NCBI RefSeq assembly: GCF_900186835.1
Contig: NZ_LT906448.1
Coordinates: forward strand, 558,001-622,000
From: Pasteurella dagmatis
GTDB lineage: Bacteria; Pseudomonadota; Gammaproteobacteria; Enterobacterales; Pasteurellaceae
Direction of reading: 5' to 3'
DNA length: 64,000 nucleotides
Shown: positions 39,564 to 49,731 of the stretch, in pieces
How positions within the stretch are numbered: position 1 is the stretch's first letter
Layout of the letters: every line of letters begins with the position of its first letter
Notes under the pieces: model-generated
Seen by the model: the letters and a program-made list of their open reading frames with translations, nothing else
Databases searched by the model: none
Told to the model about the DNA's origin: nothing
Made by a program: the position numbers and the translations under genes

Positions 39564-41696
39564 ATCCGCTTTATGAAAACTGCTATAAAGTGAGGGAAGA
39601 ACTTGGCAAATCATATTAAGCTGTTGAATTGGTACACTAAATTGCGGTTGTAATAAGTTTTCTGCTTGTTCTGCACTTGCTTGTTTTAAATCTGATTCAA
39701 TTCTTTTCTGTAGCTTTTCAAAAACAGTTGGTGTTAATTTCTCTATATGTTCAAGCACATAAATGATTTTTTTTGCAATTGGATAAAAGCCTGCTAGAAA
39801 ACGCGTGCTTTGTTGTAGCTTTTTCATATTACTACGATATGCGCCCAAAGCTGAAATATAACTGAGCAATGAATAATTAATTTTGAGCAATTCAAAACCT
39901 TGCTGTAAATGCGCTTGGTATTTTTGTGGCTCATTATTCATATTCGAAATTGTAGCACTTAATGCAGTCGCATTTTCGTGGGCATTGCGGCGTACAATAC
40001 GATATTTTAGATTATCCCCTTTACCAAATTGCAGTTGGCTTATGATATAAAGCAAGTATTTGGCATTGCTTTTAATTGCTTGCCGAGTGACTTTGTCTAA
40101 TTGCAAATATTTCCAATCAGGCCATAAATAAGACACGGCTATCCCAGAGATTGCGGCACCAATAAGGGTATCAATTACACGAGAATACATCGCATCATGG
40201 AGATCAAACCCCATAACGTTAAAGCTAATTAACACTTGTATTGTGATAAAAAATGTTGAGAAACTGTAGTTATTGCTTCTGAAAAAGAAAAACAGCGTAC
40301 TTGTTGCTACAATTAAACCTAATTGAAGTTCTAAAGTAGGATTGATATATGGTAAAAGTGAGCCAATAATTACACCAAAAATAGTGCCTAAAATACGCTG
40401 GCGTAAACGTAATTTAGTGGCGGAATAATTTGGTTGGCAAACAAATACTGCAGTTAATAAGATCCAATATCCTCGATCAAGTTGGAAAAACTCTACAATA
40501 GCACAAGAAGTAAATACTACTATAGATAAGCGTACAGCATGGCGGAAAAGCTGTGAGTTAAAATTACAGTGGGTTTTAATCGTATAAAAGATATTACGCA
40601 AGCCATGAATTTGATCTGTATGAATTTTGGCGGTTTCTGTGCGTTCGATTTGGTTTGTATCTTGATCTAAATGACGAAGTTGCCAATCCACAGCTTGAAT
40701 ATTTTCAATTAAGGTTTTTAGATTAAGATGAGCACTGTCATTTTTCTTATTTTGTTGAATATAAAGCTCAAAAGATTGTGTTAAGCCTAATACCGCTTTT
40801 TCCATACGGTTGTCATATTTATAATCTTTGCTTTGTTGCAAACTTAAACCGATTTGTCTACAAGCTTGAGCTTGTAGTTCAAATAATCGCTGAATACGGA
40901 AAATTAAATCGGTATTTTTCAGCTGCTCTGCTAAGGCTTGATAATTAAATAAACTTGAATTAGCTTTTTCATGAATATCCTGTGCTGAAAAATAATAGCG
41001 GATCATTTTTTGTGTGCGACTATGGCGATATTGACCTCTAATACGATAGAACAAAGAAATACGGCAAGCATTAAACGCCTCGATTAGTTGGCTGTCTTTC
41101 ATCGCAAGATTGACTTCTTTATGGCTTAAGTTTTCGACATCATCAGGATCAAAAAATAGTGATTTAGCATCTAAATAAGCACCAAGAGATAAGAAAGATC
41201 TGGCAATATTTTCTTGCACTGGACGGTTGGGGAATAATAAATGAACAACTAGTGCTATCACGCTATATAGCAATGTACCACATAGAATCATAATTGGATT
41301 AATAAACCATGGGGTATCTGGCAGATAAGAGAGTGTTGTATAAAGTGCAATGACTAGGGTTCCAAATGCAATTGTGCTGTAACGTTGTCCGATTGCTCCG
41401 ACCATCGTAAAAATAAAAGTAATTGTTGTCATTAACAGGGTAAATTGATAGCCATTACCAATACTAATTTGCACGATGAGTGAGGAAATAGAAAATGCGA
41501 TTAAGGTATAAAAGAGGTTTTTTAATCGCCCAGTAAGTCTGTTGTCTAAATCAACCAAACCGCCTGCGATGATTCCAAGAATCAAAGGCATACTTTGTGC
41601 AGAAATATCAAGTAGCCAGATTGCTATTGCAGCAAGGTTTACTGCAATAAAAATAGGAATTGTGGCAATCACTTTTGCGTTAAGCCAGTTGTTCAT
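39543..41696 (-). CDS. yccS: YccS-type inner-membrane protein (FUSC family)
   Basis: 717-residue membrane protein with two blocks of about six transmembrane helices (roughly 10-155 and 390-530), each followed by a large helical cytoplasmic region, the architecture of the YccS/YhfK and aromatic-acid exporter superfamily. Function unproven; an efflux role is usually supposed. yccF follows upstream at 41711, as in E. coli. Confidence 0.9.
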   Translation of the reverse strand: MNNWLNAKVIATIPIFIAVNLAAIAIWLLDISAQSMPLILGIIAGGLVDLDNRLTGRLKNLFYTLIAFSISSLIVQISIGNGYQFTLLMTTITFIFTMVGAIGQRYSTIAFGTLVIALYTTLSYLPDTPWFINPIMILCGTLLYSVIALVVHLLFPNRPVQENIARSFLSLGAYLDAKSLFFDPDDVENLSHKEVNLAMKDSQLIEAFNACRISLFYRIRGQYRHSRTQKMIRYYFSAQDIHEKANSSLFNYQALAEQLKNTDLIFRIQRLFELQAQACRQIGLSLQQSKDYKYDNRMEKAVLGLTQSFELYIQQNKKNDSAHLNLKTLIENIQAVDWQLRHLDQDTNQIERTETAKIHTDQIHGLRNIFYTIKTHCNFNSQLFRHAVRLSIVVFTSCAIVEFFQLDRGYWILLTAVFVCQPNYSATKLRLRQRILGTIFGVIIGSLLPYINPTLELQLGLIVATSTLFFFFRSNNYSFSTFFITIQVLISFNVMGFDLHDAMYSRVIDTLIGAAISGIAVSYLWPDWKYLQLDKVTRQAIKSNAKYLLYIISQLQFGKGDNLKYRIVRRNAHENATALSATISNMNNEPQKYQAHLQQGFELLKINYSLLSYISALGAYRSNMKKLQQSTRFLAGFYPIAKKIIYVLEHIEKLTPTVFEKLQKRIESDLKQASAEQAENLLQPQFSVPIQQLNMICQVLPSLYSSFHKADLHIKQD

Positions 41697-41710
41697 TGAT
41701 ATCCTTATAA

Positions 41711-42160
41711 TTATTTATATTGGCTGAATTGCTTTTCGGCAGCTTGTTTGCGTGCAAGTTCTGCGATTTCTTTTGGCACAACACGCTGACCCACAGGAAA
41801 TAAAGCGATTCCTGCCAATTTAAAGTTAGCTAAGCCTACGGGAATGCCAATAATGGTTAAGCATTGTGCAATACCTGCAAAGATATGTGATAAACATAAC
41901 CACCAACCAAATAGGATGAACCAAACTACATTTAAAATTGTACCAATTGAATTGCTAATTGAATTTTTGGGTTCAAGGTATTTTACGTGAATAATATCGT
42001 TCCCGAATGGCACAAGGGACATTTTGCTGATTTCCCAACAGCTACGTGTATAAGGTAGCGTGATTATTAGTACTGCACTGACTAATGTTGCTAATAACCA
42101 ACCTAAAGTGGTTACAAAACCGCCTAATACAAAATTCAAAATATTTAAAATTAAGCCCAT
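41711..42160 (-). CDS. yccF: YccF-domain inner-membrane protein
   Basis: 149 residues, four transmembrane segments, with the internally duplicated YccF motif (TLPYTRSCWEISKMSLVPFG and TIIGIPVGLANFKLAGIALFP). Function unknown. It precedes yccS by 14 bases on the same strand. Confidence 0.92.
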   Translation of the reverse strand: MGLILNILNFVLGGFVTTLGWLLATLVSAVLIITLPYTRSCWEISKMSLVPFGNDIIHVKYLEPKNSISNSIGTILNVVWFILFGWWLCLSHIFAGIAQCLTIIGIPVGLANFKLAGIALFPVGQRVVPKEIAELARKQAAEKQFSQYK

Positions 42161-42287
42161 TCCTGTTCTCCTTAGATTGTGTGTTTATCAGAATGCTTGT
42201 TGAGGCAAATAAATATCACTCAACATAATGATGATGAGCGATATTATAATGAGATTTGAAAATTTCACAAAAATAGACCGCACTTTT

Positions 42288-42746
42288 TTATTTTAGGCGA
42301 GCTTTTAAGTAAGTATCATAATCAGGAATACGAATTTGTACTTCTTGATTAAAGTTTGGTGAATTGATTAAAAAGTTAGCTGTCGCAATATTCATTGCCA
42401 TTGGGATGTTCCAAACAGTTGCTATACGCATTAGCGCTTTTACATCAGGGTCGTGTGGTACGGCATTCATTGGATCCCAGAAGAAAATTAGCATGTCAAT
42501 TTTCTTCTCAGCGATTAATGCTCCAAGTTGTTGGTCTCCCCCCATTGGGCCACTAAGTAATGGATTGACAGTCAGTTCCGCCATTTGTTGAATCATATTG
42601 CCCGTTGTACCTGTACCATAAAGATGATGTTGAGAGAGTAAAGTGCGGTGTGTTTTACACCAATTTATTAATTCTTCTTTACAGTGATCGTGTGCAACTA
42701 AAGCAATGTGCTTTTGTGTCGGTAATGTTCGTTGGGTATTATTCAT
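42288..42746 (-). CDS. mgsA: Methylglyoxal synthase
   Basis: Turns dihydroxyacetone phosphate into methylglyoxal, a bypass that releases phosphate under sugar stress. Conserved residues: HDHCK near the N-terminus, TGTTG phosphate loop, SGPMGGDQQ with the catalytic Asp, and [15 protein letters not shown] with the catalytic His. 152 residues. An uptake signal lies inside (42641) and another at the 3' flank (42277). Confidence 0.96.
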   Translation of the reverse strand: MNNTQRTLPTQKHIALVAHDHCKEELINWCKTHRTLLSQHHLYGTGTTGNMIQQMAELTVNPLLSGPMGGDQQLGALIAEKKIDMLIFFWDPMNAVPHDPDVKALMRIATVWNIPMAMNIATANFLINSPNFNQEVQIRIPDYDTYLKARLK

Positions 42747-42799
42747 TCAGTTCCTCGAAGACATAAAATAAAAGTGAGCTGTACGCTCACTTTTAGTCA

Positions 42800-43456
42800 T
42801 CATTTTTGATTTTTAGCCCAGTTTAAGAAACGAATTTGAGTTTCTTTGTCTGCTTGCTGATACCAATATTGTAACATTTGTTCTGCAACATTTTCGCCTT
42901 GTACGGTAATTTTGCCTTTTTGTGCTTTACTAAAGCCTGGGATTGCAGCAGGCATTGTTGTACTTGCAAAACTTTTTACTGCGGCTGGAGCATCAGAAGA
43001 ATTGTATTCTGAAAGATTATCAATCAGATTAACCACTGGTAAGAAACCTTCTTGTTTCAAATACTCTTGTTTAGTAGGTACTTCACTACCAGAAACCGTT
43101 TTTACGTGGATAATTGGTGATTTTTTAAATGCATTTGCATCTCTTTCTGTTTCTAAGCGAGGTGCAGAAATCACAACATCATCTGCTGAACCTTGGAAAG
43201 TAACAACGATAGGATCAGATTCAAATAAAGTGCGGTCAGAACCTGAACGAACAATTTCAGATACGCGAACAACGACTTGGTGGGTTTGTGTATCATTGAT
43301 ATTGAAAGAACGGGTTTCTTTTAGAAGTGACTTACTTGCTTTTTGTCCATCGATTGCGAGAAAATCGATATTAGATGAGCTTGTTATGACACCTGCAAAG
43401 CTCGCAGTGCTAGTTAATAAGGCTGCGGTTGCTAATGCAGCGAAACGGAATTTCAT
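42800..43456 (-). CDS. yccT: YccT-family (DUF2057) periplasmic protein
   Basis: ATG 43456 with AGGAG upstream gives a 218-residue protein with a signal peptide (MKFRFAALATAALLTSTASFA). The mature part matches DUF2057/UPF0319, e.g. NIDFLAIDGQKASKSLL and the C-terminal MLQYWYQQADKETQIRFLNWA. Probably periplasmic, function unknown. The longer in-frame extension lacks a signal peptide at its start and is rejected. Adjacent to mgsA as in E. coli. Confidence 0.88.
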   Translation of the reverse strand: MKFRFAALATAALLTSTASFAGVITSSSNIDFLAIDGQKASKSLLKETRSFNINDTQTHQVVVRVSEIVRSGSDRTLFESDPIVVTFQGSADDVVISAPRLETERDANAFKKSPIIHVKTVSGSEVPTKQEYLKQEGFLPVVNLIDNLSEYNSSDAPAAVKSFASTTMPAAIPGFSKAQKGKITVQGENVAEQMLQYWYQQADKETQIRFLNWAKNQK

Positions 43457-43626
43457 ATTTACTCCTAGTTTTGTAAGGAACATAAGTTTAAAGCCAAGCA
43501 CTTTATTCAGTAAAGTGTTAGGTTATATGCTAGTCGAATTTTCAAGAAATGAAAATAGAAAGACTGAATTTAATATTAAAAACTGTGAAGCAATGAACAT
43601 TATTTAACACAAGAAGTGAGGATTTT

Positions 43627-43899
43627 ATGGTTAAGAAACAATTTTTTGTCTTTGGTATCGTACAAGGTGTTGGTTTTCGATACTTTACTTGGCGTGAGGC
43701 AACAAAAATCGGTGTTCAGGGTTTTGTGCGTAATCGACAAGATGGTAGCGTAGAGGTGGTAGCAACAGGCTCTGAAGAGCAGATCACTGCATTACATAAT
43801 TGGTTAATGCAAGGACCTAGAACCGCCACAGTTGAACATGTAATTGCTCAATGCTATGAGGGTTCTGAGGCTTTTGAGGGATTTAATGTATTACATTAA
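43627..43899 (+). CDS. acyP: Acylphosphatase
   Basis: Hydrolyses acyl phosphates. 90 residues with the catalytic Arg18 (GIVQGVGFRYFTW) and Asn36 (GFVRNRQDGSVEV). GAGGA is 8 bases before the ATG. The E. coli relative is YccX. Its stop overlaps the stop of yfeD on the other strand (CATTAATG). Confidence 0.95.
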   Translation: MVKKQFFVFGIVQGVGFRYFTWREATKIGVQGFVRNRQDGSVEVVATGSEEQITALHNWLMQGPRTATVEHVIAQCYEGSEAFEGFNVLH

Positions 43900-44726
43900 T
43901 GCAGGTGGCGTAATTTAATTTTTTGGTGAATTAATGCTATTAAGAAAAAGAGTGCTTGTAATAAAATAATACAAGGCCCTGTGGCGGCATCGATATGATA
44001 GCTAATAATCGTCCCTAATAAGCTGGTGATAACCGACATTGCGATAGCGATTAAAAGCATATAATCAAAGCGTTTACTCAAAGTAAATGCAGTAATTCCA
44101 GGTGAAATCAACATTGCCACAACCAAAATCACCCCAACGACTTGCATTGCAGTAATAATGGTTAATGCGAGTAACACTAATAAACCATAATGTAAGATTT
44201 TTGGCGAAAGCCCTGCAACTCGAGTATGGCTGGGGTCAAAACAATATAAGAGAAAATCCTTTCTCTTAAAGGTAATAATACTAAAAATAATGGCTGAGAT
44301 AATTAGTGTTTCGATTAGTTCACTATCACTTACACCAAGTAAATTACCAAATAAAATATGTGATAAATGTTGATCGGTTTCTACTTTAGTAAAAAGTACG
44401 ATACCAAAAGCAAACATTCCAGAAAAGACGATCCCCATTACAGTATCTTCTTTTATTCGACTGTTTTCTTTCAAATAACCTACACTTAATGCACAAAATA
44501 GTCCTGCACCAAACGCACCAATAGAGAGTGGTAATCCCAATAAAAACGCAATTACAACGCCAGGTAAAACAGCATGTGAGATTGCATCGCCCATTAATGA
44601 CCAGCCCTTTAACACTAAATAACAAGATAATACTGCACAGATAATTGCCACAATTAATGCTGTGAATAAAGCATTTTGCATAAATGGATAGCTAAAAGGC
44701 TCGATTATCCAATCATAGATTGCCAT
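43896..44726 (-). CDS. yfeD: Iron/manganese ABC transporter permease YfeD
   Basis: Permease of the ABC-3 (zinc/manganese/iron) family, eight predicted membrane segments, 276 residues. Conserved: CYLVLKGWSLMGDAISHAVLPGV, DFLLYCFDPSHTRVAGLSP and VVAMLISPGITA. Last gene of yfeABCD. It overlaps yfeC by 14 bases. With YfeC it should form the membrane pore. Confidence 0.93.
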   Translation of the reverse strand: MAIYDWIIEPFSYPFMQNALFTALIVAIICAVLSCYLVLKGWSLMGDAISHAVLPGVVIAFLLGLPLSIGAFGAGLFCALSVGYLKENSRIKEDTVMGIVFSGMFAFGIVLFTKVETDQHLSHILFGNLLGVSDSELIETLIISAIIFSIITFKRKDFLLYCFDPSHTRVAGLSPKILHYGLLVLLALTIITAMQVVGVILVVAMLISPGITAFTLSKRFDYMLLIAIAMSVITSLLGTIISYHIDAATGPCIILLQALFFLIALIHQKIKLRHLH

Positions 44727-45591
44727 TATTTGCCTCCATTTCTGCTTTATCTCTCGTTATTGAATGACGGCGTAGAATGCCATATTTAGGTGAGAAGAAA
44801 AAGGCAAGTAGGAAAAGGGCGGTCTGAAAACAGACAATTAATCCACCTGTGGCACCATCTAAATAATAACTGACATAAACTCCGATAGTGCTAGTAATTA
44901 TACCCAAAGTAACAGCAATAATAGCAAGAATACGGAATTTATCTGTTAATAAATAGGCGGTTGCACCCGGTGTAATCACCATGGCAATAACTAAGATTGC
45001 ACCTACGGTTTGTAGTGCAGCAACAACACATGCACTTAATAACGTGAAGAATAAAATTTTGTAACGTAATGGCGAAAGCCCTACAGAAGTTGCGTGTGTC
45101 TCATCAAAAAAGACTAGCAATAAATCTTTCCAGAAAATGAGCAATAACCCCAATGTAATAGCAATAATAATCGCAACTTGCGTTACATCTTCGTCTGCAA
45201 TCCCTAAAATATTGCCCAAGATGATATCTTGCACATTAATCGATGTTGGATTTAATGAAATAATGAGTAAGCCAAGGGCAAAAAATGTCGTGAAAATAAA
45301 GCCTATAACAGCATCTTCACGCAGTTTTGTAATAGATTTTATCCAAAGGATGGAAAGTGCGGCTAAAATTCCTGAAAAAAATGCACCCAGCGCATAGGGT
45401 AAAGTGAGTGCATAAGCGATAGCCACACCAGGGACGACTGAATGTGAAAGAGCATCCCCAATGAGTGACCAACCTTTCAACATCAAATAAGAAGATAAAA
45501 AAGCACATATTCCACCTACAGCAGCTGAGAGTAGAATTGCTTTTGTCATGTAATCATATTGAAAAGGCTCAAGTAAGATATTCCACATCAT
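44713..45591 (-). CDS. yfeC: Iron/manganese ABC transporter permease YfeC
   Basis: Second ABC-3 permease, 292 residues, related to YfeD (SYLMLKGWSLIGDALSHSVVPGVAIAY; DETHATSVGLSPLRYKILF; VIAMVITPGATAYLLT). One-base overlap with the yfeB stop. Having two permease genes is typical of the Yfe/Sit type. Confidence 0.93.
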   Translation of the reverse strand: MMWNILLEPFQYDYMTKAILLSAAVGGICAFLSSYLMLKGWSLIGDALSHSVVPGVAIAYALTLPYALGAFFSGILAALSILWIKSITKLREDAVIGFIFTTFFALGLLIISLNPTSINVQDIILGNILGIADEDVTQVAIIIAITLGLLLIFWKDLLLVFFDETHATSVGLSPLRYKILFFTLLSACVVAALQTVGAILVIAMVITPGATAYLLTDKFRILAIIAVTLGIITSTIGVYVSYYLDGATGGLIVCFQTALFLLAFFFSPKYGILRRHSITRDKAEMEANNGNL

Positions 45592-46481
45592 TAATCTCCC
45601 TTATGTCCAGGGTGCTTTATGATTGGTGCTGGAGGATCATTTTTTGTCTCACCATAGAACACAGCAGGTAGTTCATCATCACTTAAGACTGTAACGGAAC
45701 GAGAATCCTCATCATCATGGATATCTTTACCCAGTAATTTGATGTGACGTAATACACCGCCAAAGACCAGTTCTAAGTTCTTTTGTGTAAAGGTAGTTTC
45801 TGTTTTACCCACAGCAAGGACGGTGCGGTTAATCATTACTACTTGATCACAGAAGTCAGGAACTGTACCAAGGTTATGAGTGGAAATAAGGATTAAATGT
45901 CCCTCATTACGCAATTGATCTAACAGAGCCATAATGGCATTTTCTGTTTTCACATCAACGCCCGTGAAAGGCTCATCTAATAAAATAATTAAACTTTGTT
46001 GAGCAAGTGCTCGTGCTAAGAATACACGTTTTTTTTGCCCACCTGAAAGTTCTCCAATTTGTCGGTCAGCTAAGTGTTCGATATTGACGCGTTGCATAGC
46101 TTCTTGCACTTTTTGTTTATCAAGTGCGGTCGGAATTCGTAAAAAATTCATATAGCCATAACGTCCCATCATCACAACATCATAGACAGAAACGGGGAAT
46201 TGCCAGTCAACATCTTCTGATTGGGGCACGTAGGAGACGAGATTTTTTTTCAATGCCACAGATATAGGTAAACCACAAAGAGAGATAGACCCCTCTTGTG
46301 GTTTAACAAGTCCCATTAGACTTTTGAAAAGTGTGGATTTTCCACTCCCGTTAACTCCTACCAGTGCACAAGTTGTACCGCCTTCTAAATGAAAGGTCAT
46401 ATCGTGTATAGCGATGTGTCCATTGTTATAGCGTACAGTAACATCATTGACCGAAATAGATGCAATGGTAGGATCGGTCAT
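45591..46481 (-). CDS. yfeB: Iron/manganese ABC transporter ATPase YfeB
   Basis: ATPase of the importer: Walker [15 protein letters not shown]-loop near VPQSEDVDW, signature [15 protein letters not shown], Walker [10 protein letters not shown], switch His in STHNLG. 296 residues. One-base overlap with the yfeA stop. An uptake signal lies inside (46122). Confidence 0.95.
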   Translation of the reverse strand: MTDPTIASISVNDVTVRYNNGHIAIHDMTFHLEGGTTCALVGVNGSGKSTLFKSLMGLVKPQEGSISLCGLPISVALKKNLVSYVPQSEDVDWQFPVSVYDVVMMGRYGYMNFLRIPTALDKQKVQEAMQRVNIEHLADRQIGELSGGQKKRVFLARALAQQSLIILLDEPFTGVDVKTENAIMALLDQLRNEGHLILISTHNLGTVPDFCDQVVMINRTVLAVGKTETTFTQKNLELVFGGVLRHIKLLGKDIHDDEDSRSVTVLSDDELPAVFYGETKNDPPAPIIKHPGHKGD

Positions 46482-47362
46482 TATTTCTCAAAGCCCTTCA
46501 CGATAGTAGAAACTGTTACGTTTAATAAATCAATGTAAGTTGGAACAGGACCTTTTGCAGCTGATAATGAGTCTACATATAAAACGCCACCGTATTTAGC
46601 GCCAGTTTCTTTTGCAACTTGTTTCGCTGGTTTTGGTGAAATTGTACTTTCACTGAACACAACAGGAATGTTGTTTTTGCGAACAGTTTCGATCACATTA
46701 CGTACTTGTTGTGGAGTACCTTGCTCTTCAGCATTGATAGGCCATAAGTAAGCTTCTTGTAAACCGTAGTCTTTGGCTAAGTAGCTGAATGCACCTTCAC
46801 TGGTAACTAACCAACGTTGACCTTCAGGGATTTTAGCTAATTTTTCGCGTAAAGGTTGGTCTAATTTTTTGATTTTGTTTGCATAATTTTCTGCGTTTTT
46901 CGCATAAACATCAGCATTTTTTGGATCGTATTTCACCAATGCATTTTTAATATTTTCAATGTAGATCAATGCGTTTGATGTTGACATCCACGCGTGTGGA
47001 TTTGGTGCATCTTTGTAAGGACCTTCATAGATTGAAATTGGTGTAATACCTTCAGTTACAACAACGGCTGGTTTATCTTTCACATTTTGGAAGAATTGCT
47101 CAAACCAACGCTCAAGATTTAAACCATTCCATAATACAAGATCTGCATTTTGTGCTTTCACGATATCTTTTGGTGTTGGTTCATAGTCGTGAATTTCAGC
47201 ACCAGGTTTTGTGATTGACTCAACAACAGCAGCATCGCCTGCTACGTTTTGAGCGATATCTTGAATAACGGTAAATGTAGTTACCACTTTAAATTTTGCA
47301 AAAGCAGGTGATGTAGAAATACCAAGCACAATTGCACTTAAAATAACGGCTAAGCGACGCAT
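46481..47362 (-). CDS. yfeA: Periplasmic iron/manganese-binding protein YfeA
   Basis: Cluster A-I (cluster 9) metal-binding protein with signal peptide ([22 protein letters not shown]). Probable ligands are the His in [10 protein letters not shown], the His in NPHAWMST, the Glu in NAEEQGTP and the Asp in YVDSLS, the two-His/Glu/Asp set of Fe/Mn binders. 293 residues. It lacks the long His-rich loop of ZnuA. First gene of yfeABCD behind a Fur-like promoter. Confidence 0.94.
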   Translation of the reverse strand: MRRLAVILSAIVLGISTSPAFAKFKVVTTFTVIQDIAQNVAGDAAVVESITKPGAEIHDYEPTPKDIVKAQNADLVLWNGLNLERWFEQFFQNVKDKPAVVVTEGITPISIYEGPYKDAPNPHAWMSTSNALIYIENIKNALVKYDPKNADVYAKNAENYANKIKKLDQPLREKLAKIPEGQRWLVTSEGAFSYLAKDYGLQEAYLWPINAEEQGTPQQVRNVIETVRKNNIPVVFSESTISPKPAKQVAKETGAKYGGVLYVDSLSAAKGPVPTYIDLLNVTVSTIVKGFEK

Positions 47363-47405
47363 ATCATTTTCTCCTTATGTTGTTAGTTAATAAAGTCGCA
47401 AGCGT

Positions 47406-47449
47406 ATTCTATGCTCAAAAAATAGCTTTGTAAATAGGAATGGTTCTCA
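47406..47449 (-). promoter_or_regulatory. yfeABCD promoter with Fur-like box
   Basis: On the minus strand TTTACA (47429-47434) and TAGAAT (47406-47411) are 17 bases apart. Immediately upstream lies TGAGAACCATTCCTA (47435-47449), matching about 10 of 14 positions of the 7-1-7 Fur consensus. Iron-responsive repression is the natural reading. Confidence 0.65.
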
Positions 47450-47474
47450 AAAAAATAGAAATTAAAATTTTGAT

Positions 47475-47804
47475 TTATAAACACTTTGCAGGCTTTGGTA
47501 AACCCGCTAATTTTGTAGCTTGTTTTGCTGGACCGTCAGGGAAAAGACGTTGCAAATAACGGCTATTTCCTTTCTCTTCACCTAAATTTTGTGCCATTGC
47601 TTTGACAAGCATTCGGATTGCAGGAGAGGTTTTATATTCTTGGTAAAAATTACGTACAAAATAAATGACTTCCCAATGGGCTTCTGTGAGTTCAATATTT
47701 TCTAATTGGGCGATGGCTTGTGCAACATCTTCATTCCATTGGTTTAAATCCAATAAATAGCCGTAGGCATCTGTTTCAATTTGAATATTATTTACTTCTA
47801 TCAT
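47475..47804 (-). CDS. tusE: Sulfurtransferase TusE
   Basis: DsrC-like protein of the Tus relay that brings sulfur to MnmA for 2-thiouridine in tRNA. 109 residues from ATG 47804 ([20 protein letters not shown]). The penultimate cysteine (GLPKPAKCL) is the persulfide carrier; [15 protein letters not shown] is conserved. A longer in-frame start overlaps an uptake signal (47826) and is rejected. Confidence 0.93.
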   Translation of the reverse strand: MIEVNNIQIETDAYGYLLDLNQWNEDVAQAIAQLENIELTEAHWEVIYFVRNFYQEYKTSPAIRMLVKAMAQNLGEEKGNSRYLQRLFPDGPAKQATKLAGLPKPAKCL

Positions 47805-47854
47805 TTTTTTATTTTCTAAAAATTGACCGCACTTTGAGGAGTGCTTATTATAGC

Positions 47855-47878
47855 AAAACGCCCCAACATGGGGCGCTA
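47855..47878 (-). terminator. Terminator of yccA
   Basis: On the minus strand CGCCCCA-TGT-TGGGGCG is followed by TTTT. Confidence 0.8.
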
Positions 47879-47900
47879 AATTTGTTGAAAGCATTGAAGC

Positions 47901-48563
47901 TTATTCATCATTAGATAATATCGAGAAGATATTTAATAAGCTGATGAATAAGTTATAAAGCGAAACGAAAATACTCACTGTTGCGCGAATATAGTTAGTT
48001 TCGCCACCGTGAATAATATTACTGGTTTCGTATAAAATACCCATTGTAGAAAACACTACAAACAAGCCACTTATTGCGATGTAGAGCATTGGGGATTGAA
48101 AGAAGAAACTTGCTATCATACCTAAAATTAACACAATGAATAATGCAAACAATGTGCCTGAAAGGAATGACATATCTTTTTTCGTTGTTAAAACATAAGC
48201 TGAGCAAGCAAAAAATACGGCTGCTGTGCCAGCTAAAGCAAATACAACTATATCACTTGCGCCCTTGTTCACATAGACATTTAAAATTGGCCCAAGTGTA
48301 TAGCCTAAGAAGCCAGTGAAGGCAAAAGTTGCCACAATACCTAATCCACTATTTGATAATTTATAGGTTAAAAATAATAAACCATAGAAACCCGCTAGCA
48401 TTAAGATAATGCCCGGGCGAGGTAAATTTAAACTCATTGAGATATAAGCAACAACTGCTGAAAAAGCGAGTGTTAAGCCGAGTAGGAAATAAGTGTTACG
48501 TAGTACTTTGTGCGTGCTAAGTAGCGATACTTCTCTATTATCAACAACAAAACGAGATTCCAT
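47901..48563 (-). CDS. yccA: BI-1 family membrane protein YccA
   Basis: 220-residue protein with seven transmembrane helices of the Bax-inhibitor-1/YccA family; in E. coli YccA is a substrate and modulator of the FtsH protease. The C-terminal segment [25 protein letters not shown] is the family signature. Neighbours tusE and tRNA-Ser keep the E. coli order. Confidence 0.94.
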   Translation of the reverse strand: MESRFVVDNREVSLLSTHKVLRNTYFLLGLTLAFSAVVAYISMSLNLPRPGIILMLAGFYGLLFLTYKLSNSGLGIVATFAFTGFLGYTLGPILNVYVNKGASDIVVFALAGTAAVFFACSAYVLTTKKDMSFLSGTLFALFIVLILGMIASFFFQSPMLYIAISGLFVVFSTMGILYETSNIIHGGETNYIRATVSIFVSLYNLFISLLNIFSILSNDE

Positions 48564-48773
48564 AGATTAAGCTCCTTGTGCAAATGGAATAAAAATATTG
48601 CCTTAAAGTACTGGTTAGGTCAGTAAAAGTCAATCTTGAAAATTAACAATTCTGCAATATCTTGTTTAATTCAGAAACAATGTGAGCAAAATAACAACGT
48701 TTAAAGGTTGTTGTTCCATTTTTTAGTTTACTCTCTTACATAACTATATTATATTGCACCCCATTAAAACCAT
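48564..48773 (+). promoter_or_regulatory. yccA / tRNA-Ser intergenic region with tRNA promoter
   Basis: TTTACT (48727-48732) and TATATT (48750-48755), 17 bases apart, precede a GCACCCC discriminator and the tRNA. A dyad AACAAC/GTTGTT lies upstream near 48690-48712. Confidence 0.55.
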
Positions 48774-48863
48774 GGAGGAATGGTCGAGTGGTTGAAGGCA
48801 CCGGTCTTGAAAACCGGCGAGGGTTTACGCCCTCCGTGAGTTCGAATCTCACTTCCTCCGCCA
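48774..48863 (+). tRNA. serT: tRNA-Ser (anticodon TGA)
   Basis: 90-nt class II tRNA: GGAGGAA acceptor arm, anticodon loop CTTGAAA (TGA), long variable arm (CGAGGGTTTACGCCCTC), T-loop GTTCGAATC, encoded CCA. In E. coli serT also sits beside yccA. Confidence 0.97.
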
Positions 48864-48875
48864 TCAAATTTATAG

Positions 48876-48907
48876 AAAGCCGTAAGTTACAACTTACGGC
48901 TTTTTAC
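48876..48907 (+). terminator. Rho-independent terminator of tRNA-Ser
   Basis: AAAGCCGTAAGTT (48876-48888) pairs perfectly with AACTTACGGCTTT (48891-48903), followed by T-rich DNA. Confidence 0.88.
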
Positions 48908-48934
48908 TTTTGTATATTTATCAAAAACAGCTTA

Positions 48935-49720
48935 TTAAGCTACTTCTTTCTTAAATAAAGAAAGTAAAAATAGTAAACTCGAGCATATCACCACTGATGG
49001 TCCCGCTGCTGTGTCATAATAAGCTGACAAAAGCAATCCTAGGCTGACAGAAATCATGCTAATCAACACAGCGATGATTGCCATCTGCTCTGGTGTTTTT
49101 GCAAAACGGCGTGCCGTTGCAGAAGGAATGATAAGTAATGAAGTGATAATAAGTGCACCCACAAATTTCATACTTAATGCGATTGTAAGTGCGGTCAGAA
49201 TCATTAAAATAAAACGCATTTTGTTGATATTAATTCCTTCAACCTGCGCTAATTCGGCATTCACTGTGGTTGAGATTAATGGCTTCCAATAATATATTAA
49301 TGTGCCTAATACGATTACAACGCCTGAAGTGATGAAAATGAGATCATCGTAGGTGATTGCAAGTAAGTCACCAAATAAATATGCCATTAAATCTACTCTG
49401 ACATTTTCTAATAATCCGACTGTCACCACACCAAGAGATAAACAGCTATGTGCGATGATACCGAGCAATGTATCGACGGAAAATTGTGTTTTGCCTTCTA
49501 GCCACACCATTATGACTGCTAATATTAATGTTAAAATTAAAATAGATAGGTAAGGATTGATTTCTAAAAAGAAGCCAAGTGCGACACCTAAAAGAGCCGA
49601 GTGAGCTAAGGTATCGCCAAAATATGCCATTTTTCTCCATACCACAAACGCACCAAGTGGCGCAGTAGTCAAAGAAAGTAAAATGCCTGTTAGCCAAGCA
49701 GGAAAAAGAATATCAAACAT
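48935..49720 (-). CDS. znuB: Zinc ABC transporter permease ZnuB
   Basis: High-affinity zinc importer permease; ABC-3 family, eight membrane segments, 261 residues. [24 protein letters not shown] and [19 protein letters not shown] match ZnuB. Begins 11 bases after znuC. The binding protein ZnuA is not in this window. Confidence 0.93.
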   Translation of the reverse strand: MFDILFPAWLTGILLSLTTAPLGAFVVWRKMAYFGDTLAHSALLGVALGFFLEINPYLSILILTLILAVIMVWLEGKTQFSVDTLLGIIAHSCLSLGVVTVGLLENVRVDLMAYLFGDLLAITYDDLIFITSGVVIVLGTLIYYWKPLISTTVNAELAQVEGININKMRFILMILTALTIALSMKFVGALIITSLLIIPSATARRFAKTPEQMAIIAVLISMISVSLGLLLSAYYDTAAGPSVVICSSLLFLLSLFKKEVA

Positions 49721-49731
49721 AAAGGATCTCG

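Noticed and set aside
43627-47362. Zinc specificity for the acyP-adjacent ABC importer
   Set aside because: The binding protein lacks the His-rich loop of ZnuA and has the two-His/Glu/Asp ligand set and a Fur-like promoter; iron/manganese is more likely.
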